A stretch of DNA of 64,000 nucleotides. Origin: Kitasatospora sp. SolWspMP-SS2h (GTDB taxonomy: Bacteria; Actinomycetota; Actinomycetes; Streptomycetales; Streptomycetaceae). This document shows positions 27,786 through 36,594 of this stretch, one piece after another (the stretch's first letter is position 1; each line of letters starts with the position of its first letter). The translations under genes and the position numbers were made by a program. The stretch covers positions 27,722 to 91,721 of the forward strand of contig NZ_QLLT01000026.1 in NCBI RefSeq assembly GCF_003259315.1. Direction: 5' to 3'. The notes below the pieces were generated by a model. The model was not told where the DNA came from and did not search any database. It worked only from the letters and a program-made list of their open reading frames with translations.

Positions 27786-29183
27786 TCAGATCTTCTTGGA
27801 GGTCGCGGCCTTGCCGCGGGCCACCCACTCCTGCGGGGTGATGCGCTTGTTGACCAGCTCGTTGGTGGCGTTCTCGATCTCGGTGTCGAACGCGGTCTGC
27901 AGGTCCTGGAAGCTGAAGTTGAAGGTGACGTCGCCGGCCGCCTTGACCGCGTCGGCGGAGGACTTGGTGCCCGGCTTGAGGGCGACGTCGGGGTTGACGC
28001 CGTCCTTCAGCACGGTCAGCGAGTTCGCGGTGGCCACGAACTTCGAGGAGCCGTCCTTGGTCAGCATCATGCGCAGGAACTCGAGGCCGCCGGCCTTGTT
28101 CTTGGCCTTGCTCGGGACCATGAACGGCTCGCCGGCGCCGGCCCAGAGCGCGGTGCCGGGCAGCTTGTCGCCGGGCAGCGACGGGATCGGCAGGAAGGCC
28201 ATGTCGAAGTCGGCCGGGGTGGAGGCCAGCATCTCGTTCTCCAGCCAGGAGCCGGACGGGATGAAGGCGGCCTTGCCCTGGCACCAGGCGGTCTGCGACT
28301 CGGTGTGGGTCATGCCGTTGGTGCCGGGGAGGAGGAAGTCGCCCTCCATGATCTTGTTGAACGCGCTGACGCCGGCCAGCACCGCCGGGTCGTCCCAGGC
28401 CGCCGTGTCACAGGCGTTGATCTTCTTGACCAGGTCCTGGCCGCCCTGCTTGGCGATCAGGCTGAAGATCACGTAGTTCGCGTAGTAGGGGTACTTGCCC
28501 TGGTGCGCGAAGGGGGCGATGCCGGCGGCCTTGATGGTGCCGCAGAGGGTGATGAACTCGTCCCAGGTCTTCGGCGGGGTCCAGCCCTTGTCCTTGAAGA
28601 GCTTGGCCGAGTACCAGAGGCCGAACACGGTGTAGACGTAGTTCAGCGAGTACATCTTGCCGCCGATGGTGCCCTGCTCGACGGTGCCGGGCAGCAGGAC
28701 GTCCTTGATCTTCTTCGTCGGGTCGTCCAGGTACGGGGCCTCCAGCAGCACCGACAGGTCGGTGAGCTGGCCGGCGCTGACCAGGACGTCCGCCTTCATC
28801 GCCTGGGCACCGGAGTTGTCGAAGACGTCCGGCGGGGTGTTGGCGTTGAAGCGCGGCTGCAGCTTGCCGCTGATCTCCTGGGTGCCCAGGTGCGAGACGG
28901 TCGCGCCCGCGTACGCCTTCTTGTAGGCGTCCTCGAACACCTTGGCGTAGTCGTCGCCGTAGCCGCCCTTGAAGATCACGACGTCCAGCGCGTCGCTGTC
29001 CTTGACCCCGAACGGGTTCTTGCTGTCGCCGCCGAGCGTCGGAGCGGCGCTGGACTTGCTGTCACCGCTGCCGGAACCGCCGGCGCAGGCGGCGAGCAGC
29101 GAAGTGCCGCCCGCGGCGAGGACGGTGATCGCGGCCGCGCGCTTGAACAGGTCGCGACGGTTGTACTCAGTTGCAGAGCCCAT
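27786..29183 (-). CDS. ngcE: N-acetylglucosamine / diacetylchitobiose binding lipoprotein NgcE
   Basis: 465-residue extracytoplasmic solute-binding protein. The N-terminus has NRRDLFKR, a twin-arginine-like motif, followed by a hydrophobic stretch and the lipobox LAAC (about residues 30-33), so it is likely a lipoprotein. The mature part resembles NgcE of Streptomyces (KNPFGVKDSDALDVVIFKGG, then GYGDDYAKVFEDAY, and LLPGTVEQGTIGGK). That family feeds GlcNAc or chitobiose into the cell with two permeases and MsiK. Start ATG at 29181-29183. A DasR-like site lies 120 bases upstream, and a chitinase gene is the next gene upstream on the same strand, which fits chitin use. Confidence 0.85.
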   Translation of the reverse strand: MGSATEYNRRDLFKRAAAITVLAAGGTSLLAACAGGSGSGDSKSSAAPTLGGDSKNPFGVKDSDALDVVIFKGGYGDDYAKVFEDAYKKAYAGATVSHLGTQEISGKLQPRFNANTPPDVFDNSGAQAMKADVLVSAGQLTDLSVLLEAPYLDDPTKKIKDVLLPGTVEQGTIGGKMYSLNYVYTVFGLWYSAKLFKDKGWTPPKTWDEFITLCGTIKAAGIAPFAHQGKYPYYANYVIFSLIAKQGGQDLVKKINACDTAAWDDPAVLAGVSAFNKIMEGDFLLPGTNGMTHTESQTAWCQGKAAFIPSGSWLENEMLASTPADFDMAFLPIPSLPGDKLPGTALWAGAGEPFMVPSKAKNKAGGLEFLRMMLTKDGSSKFVATANSLTVLKDGVNPDVALKPGTKSSADAVKAAGDVTFNFSFQDLQTAFDTEIENATNELVNKRITPQEWVARGKAATSKKI

Positions 29184-29303
29184 GAGTGCCCTAACCCCTC
29201 AGTTCCAGAAGAAGTGGACCGGAGCTGACGTCACGTCAACTCCCGCGGCCCGAAAGGTGCCCAGCGGCGAAGGTGCCGGTCAGAGGCGGTGTGATGATGC
29301 TGC

Positions 29304-29319
29304 AAAGGTATAGTCCACT
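29304..29319. promoter_or_regulatory. DasR-like (dre) site upstream of ngcE
   Basis: AAAGGTATAGTCCACT agrees at about 12 of 16 positions with the dre consensus ACTGGTCTAGWCCACT bound by DasR, the GlcNAc-responsive repressor. It lies about 120 bases before the ngcE start in a relatively AT-rich promoter region. Confidence 0.6.
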
Positions 29320-29479
29320 GTTCACCCAGCGGCAATAGTCAGCAGGTCGGATAACAAACCTGACGACTGAACCGTTGTCCGCGATGCAGCATGTGCAATG
29401 TGCAGGAACCCTGCGAATTACGTGTCCGCGCCAGGTATGAAGGGGAATCTAGCGCGTTGATGCTCGAAAGAACATAGAA

Positions 29480-29533
29480 ACGCGCAGCTCTGCGCATCAC
29501 AGTGCTCTAACTGTGATGCGCGAAGCTGCGCGT
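29480..29533 (-). terminator. Large hairpin downstream of the chitinase gene
   Basis: A 10-base perfect outer stem (29480-29489 with 29524-29533) stacks on a 12- to 13-base inner stem (29491-29503 with 29510-29522) across one mismatch, with loop GCTCTA. It lies 73 bases past the chitinase stop and is expected to end that transcript. Confidence 0.75.
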
Positions 29534-29605
29534 CGGCCGCCCCGCCCGGGGTGAGCGGGGGTCAGCGGGGGTCAGCGGGAGACCGGCCGGGGGTCCGGCC
29601 CGGAA

Positions 29606-30928
29606 TCAGTCGTCCCGGAGGCCCTTGTCCAGGGCGGAGACCAGACTGCCCCGGGCGTCGTCGTTGTCCAGCGACCAGGCCATCACGCCGCCCAGGTCGT
29701 TCTCCTCGACGTAGCGCGCCTTGCGGGTCAGCAGGTCGGGGGTGTCGTACGTCCAGAACTCGGTGCCGTCGTACTTCCAGGTCGCCCCGTGCGCGCGGTC
29801 GGTGAAGACCGTGCCCGGCAGGTCCTTGATCTGGTTGTAGGGCAGGTTCCCGCCCCGGGACAGGCCGGTGGCGGACTGGTACAGGCCGTTCTTCTTCGGG
29901 CCGGCCGGCACGCCCGTCCAGCCGTAGCCGTAGAACGGGACGCCCACCACGGCCTTCTTCGCGGGCAGGCCGCGGTCCAGGTAGGTCCGCACCACCCGGT
30001 CGACGCTGAGCTGCTGCCCGGAGGCGTCGGCCCGGTCGGTGTACAGGTTGGCGTCGTGGTTGGTCGGACCCTGGGCCTCCCACGGGCCGTGCAGGTCGTA
30101 GGTCATCAGGTTCAGCCAGTCCACCGACTTGGCGACCTTCCCGACCTCCAGCTGGTCGATCTTCGACTCGCCGGCCGGGACCGCGGCGGTGAGCAGGTAG
30201 TGCGGGCCCTTCCGGCCGGACAGCGCGTCCAGCTGGCGGCGGAACTCCTGCATCAGCAGGGTGTAGTTCCGCTTGTCCTCCGGGCGCACCACGTTGCCCG
30301 CGTCACCGCCGCCGCCCGGGTACTCCCAGTCGACGTCGATGCCGTCGAACACCCCGGCGCCCGCGCCCGCGCCGCCCTCGGCCGAGCCCAGCTGCGGCAG
30401 GTCGCCCTTGAGGTACAGGTCGATGCAGGAGGAGACGAACTTCTTCCGGGAGGCGTCGGTGAGCGCCGCGTCCGAGAAGTACTTGGACCAGCTCCAGCCG
30501 CCCAGCGAGACCACCGCGCGCAGTTGCGGGTTCTGCGCCTTGAGCTTGCGGAGCTGGTTGAAGTTGCCCTTGAGCGGCTGCTCCGCGGTGTCGGCCACGC
30601 CGTCCACCGACTCCTCGGCGCCCACCGGGCGCTGGTAGTCGGCCCAGGCGTCGCCCAGGCCGGCCCCGTTGGCCTCGAAGCAGGTGCCGTCGGCGGAGAC
30701 GTTGCCGAAGGCGTAGTTGATCACGGTCAGCTTGCCGGCCTGGCCGCTGGCCTGGACGCTCTTGGCCGTGAAGCCGCTGTAGATGCCCCACTGGGTGAAG
30801 TAGCCGACCCGCTGGCCCTCCAGCCGGTGGTTCCCGCCGTGGTCGTCGTTCCCGTGGGCCTGGGCCGGGGTGGCGGCGAAAGAGGCGATCAGGACGGCCG
30901 CGAGGACCGCAGATGTGCGTCTGGTCAT
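29606..30928 (-). CDS. Secreted GH18 chitinase without binding module
   Basis: 440-residue secreted chitinase. The signal peptide is residues 1-24 (cleavage after TPAQA). A single GH18 barrel follows, with GYFTQWGIY in the first strand, SLGGWSWS, and the catalytic DGIDVDWEYPGG motif at 195-206 with Glu202 as acid/base. Later motifs are MTYDLHGPWE and GVPFYGYGW. It has an alpha+beta insertion and no carbohydrate-binding module, as in bacterial subfamily A chitinases. ATG at 30926-30928 follows GGAGA. Two DasR-like repeats lie 30 to 70 bases upstream, so GlcNAc-controlled expression together with ngcEFG is likely. Confidence 0.93.
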   Translation of the reverse strand: MTRRTSAVLAAVLIASFAATPAQAHGNDDHGGNHRLEGQRVGYFTQWGIYSGFTAKSVQASGQAGKLTVINYAFGNVSADGTCFEANGAGLGDAWADYQRPVGAEESVDGVADTAEQPLKGNFNQLRKLKAQNPQLRAVVSLGGWSWSKYFSDAALTDASRKKFVSSCIDLYLKGDLPQLGSAEGGAGAGAGVFDGIDVDWEYPGGGGDAGNVVRPEDKRNYTLLMQEFRRQLDALSGRKGPHYLLTAAVPAGESKIDQLEVGKVAKSVDWLNLMTYDLHGPWEAQGPTNHDANLYTDRADASGQQLSVDRVVRTYLDRGLPAKKAVVGVPFYGYGWTGVPAGPKKNGLYQSATGLSRGGNLPYNQIKDLPGTVFTDRAHGATWKYDGTEFWTYDTPDLLTRKARYVEENDLGGVMAWSLDNDDARGSLVSALDKGLRDD

Positions 30929-30957
30929 TCCGTGAATCTCTCCGATTCAGCGTCAAT

Positions 30958-30994
30958 TGGTATGGACCATGTGCTGAGGGAGAGGTTTAGTCCA
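30958..30994. promoter_or_regulatory. Pair of DasR-like repeats in the chitinase promoter
   Basis: TGGTATGGACCA (30958-30969) and GGTTTAGTCCA (30984-30994) are spaced 25 bases apart. Both resemble the 12-base direct repeats of Streptomyces chitinase promoters and the core GGTCTAGACC of the DasR site. Confidence 0.6.
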
Positions 30995-31080
30995 TCGGGA
31001 CCGGAACGCACAAGGGGCCGGACCGCTCGATGCGGTCCGGCCCCTCGTCCACCGGCTGTCGGATCAGCCGTCGTGCCCGA

Positions 31081-33798
<2,718 letters not shown>

Positions 33799-33827
33799 GA
33801 CTGACTCCTTTTTGGTCCACCCGGTGG

Positions 33828-33850
33828 TAAGGTAAGCCTTGGCTAACCTG
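33828..33850. promoter_or_regulatory. Iron-box-like palindrome upstream of acnA
   Basis: TAAGGTAAGCCTTGGCTAA agrees at 14 of 19 positions with the DtxR/IdeR consensus TTAGGTTAGSCTAACCTAA. The wider sequence is an inverted repeat, AGGTAAGCC-TT-GGCTAACCT, with one mismatch. It lies 30-50 bases before the acnA GTG, where a bound DmdR/IdeR protein would block transcription. Confidence 0.5.
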
Positions 33851-33898
33851 CCTGCCGCCTACCGAGCCGATGATGGAAGGCCTGCGCCTCTCGGTAAG

Positions 33899-33951
33899 TA
33901 TCTTGACGTCAAGATAAAGCGTAGCGCGGAATGTATCTCGATGTCGAGATA
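33899..33951. promoter_or_regulatory. Two MarR-type palindromes upstream of acnA
   Basis: TATCTTGACGTCAAGATA (33899-33916) is a perfect 18-base palindrome. TATCTCGATGTCGAGATA (33934-33951) is palindromic except for its two central bases. Their centres are 35 bases apart. The pattern fits MarR-family operators. In S. coelicolor the aconitase gene is a target of the MarR-type regulator TamR, so this is a likely TamR site. Confidence 0.65.
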
Positions 33952-34106
33952 AACCATAGTGCATGGGCTCCGGCCGCACTCCACCGGCTCACCCCGCCAT
34001 GCCGCGGGAGCGCCGACACCCCCAGCCTCCCACCACGGGGCCCCGCTCCGCCGCTCGGGCACCCCCGCGGCGGGGCGGCGGGGACGGGCGGACTAGCGTG
34101 TGCCGG

Positions 34107-34511
34107 GTGATCGTGGTGGACGCCTCCGCAGTGGTGCTGTCGCTCTCCGACCGGGGCCCCCGGGGCGACGCGGCCCGGGCCGCGCTGGCCGCCGACCCGG
34201 AGTGGGTGGCGCCCGAGCACGTGGTGATCGAGGTGATGCAGTCGCTGCGCGGCCTGTACCTCGCCAAGGAGCTGACCGCCGAGGAGGTCGCCGGGATCGC
34301 CCGCCGACTGCCCGGCCTGGCCATCCGCACGGTGGAGGTGGCCCCGCTGCTCGGCCGGATCTGGGAGCTCAAGGACAACCTGACCCCGGACGACGCCGCC
34401 TACGTCGCGGTCGCCGAACTCCACGGCGCCCCGCTGGTCACCGCCGACCTGCGGCTGATGCGCGCCAGCGGGCCGCGCTGCGAGATCCGCGGGATCACCG
34501 CGGCGGGCTGA
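34107..34511 (+). CDS. PIN-domain protein (VapC-like), no antitoxin partner seen
   Basis: 134-residue PIN-domain protein, a fold of metal-dependent RNases most often found as VapC toxins. The N-terminal VIVVDASAVV carries the first acidic residue (Asp5). A Glu follows in EHVVIEVMQ, and acidic residues in LTPDDAAYVAVAE and VTADLRLM complete the site. GTG at 34107 lacks a good ribosome site. The preceding 140 bases contain no antitoxin-like frame, so it is an orphan or a housekeeping PIN protein. It is divergent from acnA. Codon use is like its neighbours. Confidence 0.85.
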   Translation: MIVVDASAVVLSLSDRGPRGDAARAALAADPEWVAPEHVVIEVMQSLRGLYLAKELTAEEVAGIARRLPGLAIRTVEVAPLLGRIWELKDNLTPDDAAYVAVAELHGAPLVTADLRLMRASGPRCEIRGITAAG

Positions 34512-34669
34512 CCGGGCGACCACCCCAGCCGCACCGGTGCTGCTGTTCGAACGCCGCTTCCCGTACGGGTGACGGCGGGCGGCGGTGCGGCACGGCGGCG
34601 TGCGCGGCGCGGCGGGGGCGGCCACCGTGGCGGGTGTCGTCCCCGCACGCCCGTCGGAAGGTCCGCGAG

Positions 34670-35269
34670 ATGCCCCTGTCCCCCGCTGCCGGTGCGCTGC
34701 TGGTGCCGCTCGCCCTGCTGCCGATCGGCCCGCCCGCCGCCCAGGGCCCGGCCGGTCCTCCCGGGCCGGCCGGCTCCTCCGCGCCGGTCGACTCCTCCGC
34801 ACCGGTCGGACCGGCCGGGGCCGGGGTCGACCGGGTGGTGGACGCCCGGTTCGACCGGGCGGACGGTTTCGTCCCGGCCCGGGCGATCACCCACGCGCCC
34901 GACCTGGTGCCGTACGGCTCGCGGGTGCGGGTCACCGTCGACCGGGCGGCCGGGCGCACCTCCGTCACGGTGCGGCTCGTCGGGGTGGCCGGGGCGCACG
35001 AGTTCCCCGCGCACGTGCACACCGGCTACTGCGGCGCCGACCCGGCGTCCTCCGGGCCGCACTACCAGCAGGTGGCCGGGTCGGACGCCGTCGACAACGA
35101 GGTGCGGATGACCGTGCGCACCGACCCGGGCGGGACGGGCACCGCCTCGGCGACCGTCCCGTGGGGGTTCCGGCCCGACGAGGCGCACTCGCTGGTGCTG
35201 CACGCGGGGACCCCCGTCGGGCCGTACGCCGCGGCCGACCGGGCGGCCTGCGTGGACGTCGGCTTCTGA
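34670..35269 (+). CDS. Cu/Zn superoxide dismutase-like secreted protein
   Basis: 199-residue protein with a hydrophobic N-terminal segment (about residues 3-22, signal peptide) and a Pro/Ser/Ala linker. A Cu/Zn-SOD-like beta-barrel follows from about 50. The region HEFPAHVHTGYCGADPASSG resembles the metal loop of SODs, and later cysteines could form a disulfide. Not all copper and zinc ligands of classic SodC are evident, so activity is uncertain. The broader SOD-like family includes non-enzymatic members. ATG at 34670 follows GGAAGG by 8 bases. It is convergent with argF. Confidence 0.7.
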   Translation: MPLSPAAGALLVPLALLPIGPPAAQGPAGPPGPAGSSAPVDSSAPVGPAGAGVDRVVDARFDRADGFVPARAITHAPDLVPYGSRVRVTVDRAAGRTSVTVRLVGVAGAHEFPAHVHTGYCGADPASSGPHYQQVAGSDAVDNEVRMTVRTDPGGTGTASATVPWGFRPDEAHSLVLHAGTPVGPYAAADRAACVDVGF

Positions 35270-35309
35270 GCCGCCCGCGGGAGCGCGGACGCGGGCCGGG
35301 CGCCCCGGC

Positions 35310-36311
35310 TCAGGAGCCGAGGGTCGCCACCATCACGGCCTTGATGGTGTGCAGGCGGTTCTCGGCCTGGTCGAAGACCACGGAGTGCGCGGACTCGAAC
35401 AGCTCGTCGGTGCACTCCAGCTCCGTCATGCCGGTGAGCTCGTACATCTGCCGGCCGATCTCGGTGCCGAGGTCGTGGAACGCGGGCAGGCAGTGCAGGA
35501 ACTTGACCGCCGGGTTGCCGGTGGCGCGCACCGTGTCCATCGAGACCTGGTAGGGCTTGAGCAGCGCGATCCGCTCGGCCCAGACCTCCTTGGGCTCGCC
35601 CATCGACACCCAGACGTCGGTGTAGAGGAAGTCCGCGCCCGCCACCCCGGCCGGGACGTCCTCGGTCAGGGTGATCCGGGCGCCGCTGGTCTCGGCCAGC
35701 GTCTCGGCCGCCTTGCGGATCTCCTCGGCGGGCCAGAGCGAGGACGGCGCGACGATCCGGATGTCCATGCCCAGCAGCGCGCCGGTGACCAGCAGCGAGT
35801 TGCCCATGTTGAAGCGGGCGTCGCCGAGGTAGACCAGGGTGGTCTCGTTCAGCGGCTTGGTGGAGTGCTCCCGGATGGTGAGCACGTCGGCCAGCAGCTG
35901 GGTCGGGTGCCACTCGTCGGTCAGGCCGTTCCAGACCGGGACGCCCGCGTACGCGGCCAGCTCCTCGACGATCGCCTGCCCGTCGCCGCGGTACTCGATG
36001 CCGTCGTACATCCGGCCCAGCACCCGCGCAGTGTCCTTGATCGACTCCTTGTGCCCCATCTGCGATCCGGCCGGGTCCAGGTAGGTGGTGGTCGCGCCCT
36101 GGTCGTGGGCGGCCACCTCGAAGGCGCAGCGGGTGCGGGTGGAGGTCTTGGCGAAGATCAGCGCGATGTTCTTGCCGCGCAGCCGGGGCTGCTCGGTGCC
36201 CGCGTACTTGGCGGCCTTCAACTGGGCCGCCAGGTCGATCAGGTGACGGAACTCCTGGGGAGTGAAGTCGAGCTCCTTGAGGAAGTGCCTGTTCCGGAGG
36301 TTGAACGCCAT
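35310..36311 (-). CDS. argF: Ornithine carbamoyltransferase
   Basis: 333-residue cytosolic enzyme condensing ornithine and carbamoyl phosphate to citrulline, or running in reverse in the arginine deiminase route. The carbamoyl-phosphate site STRTR is at 57-61. HPTQ lies near 140, DARFNMGNS near 163-171, and the ornithine-site HCLPAFHD motif near 273-280. ATG at 36309-36311. It is not next to argCJBD, so it may be the separate OTC gene of streptomycetes, anabolic or catabolic. An ARG-box-like sequence lies about 60 bases upstream. Confidence 0.96.
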   Translation of the reverse strand: MAFNLRNRHFLKELDFTPQEFRHLIDLAAQLKAAKYAGTEQPRLRGKNIALIFAKTSTRTRCAFEVAAHDQGATTTYLDPAGSQMGHKESIKDTARVLGRMYDGIEYRGDGQAIVEELAAYAGVPVWNGLTDEWHPTQLLADVLTIREHSTKPLNETTLVYLGDARFNMGNSLLVTGALLGMDIRIVAPSSLWPAEEIRKAAETLAETSGARITLTEDVPAGVAGADFLYTDVWVSMGEPKEVWAERIALLKPYQVSMDTVRATGNPAVKFLHCLPAFHDLGTEIGRQMYELTGMTELECTDELFESAHSVVFDQAENRLHTIKAVMVATLGS

Positions 36312-36351
36312 ACCGGTCTCCTGGGTCGATCAGCGGACTGAGACGGGAAGT

Positions 36352-36382
36352 GTATACGAGGAGTCGAATATTCATGCAACAC
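36352..36382. promoter_or_regulatory. ARG-box-like sequence upstream of argF
   Basis: On the minus strand, TTGCATGAATATTCGAC and a downstream GTATAC form an AT-rich island in a GC-rich context. TGCATGAATATTC resembles half of an ArgR box. The second half is weak, so the call is tentative. Confidence 0.4.
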
Positions 36383-36594
36383 TTCGATGGCCGACGCGTT
36401 ACCGGGCCGGGAGAACGCCCGGGCCGCGTACGGACCGCCTACGGACTGCGCACGGACCGTGGGCAGACCGTGGACAGACCGTGGCCGGACGGACACGGAC
36501 GGGGCCCCGGGGGTGCTCCCGTCCGTGTGCCGTACCGGTCCCGCACCGCCGGTGCCCGTCCGTACCGCCCGGACCCGTCCGTACCGCCGGGGCG

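Larger units (their letters stand above)
29184..29605. other. Intergenic region between chitinase gene and ngcE, no gene
   Basis: 422 bases without a gene, noticeably less GC-rich than the rest of the window between about 29300 and 29530. It holds the ngcE promoter region with the DasR-like site, the large hairpin at 29480-29533, and short GGGGGTCAGC direct repeats (about 29560-29580) next to the chitinase stop. Confidence 0.6.

Noticed and set aside
25762..29183. Maltose-type (malEFG) assignment of the ABC transporter
   Set aside because: The permeases would fit, but the binding protein matches NgcE features and a chitinase and DasR-like sites are adjacent.
33859..34062. Small minus-strand open frame over the acnA upstream region
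   Set aside because: It covers the operator palindromes and has no ribosome site or protein-like composition.
36400..36594. Repeat-rich stretch with GGACCGT and CAGACCGTGG copies upstream of argF
   Set aside because: Low-complexity intergenic sequence with irregular copies. No array structure, and no coding or operator pattern I could support.
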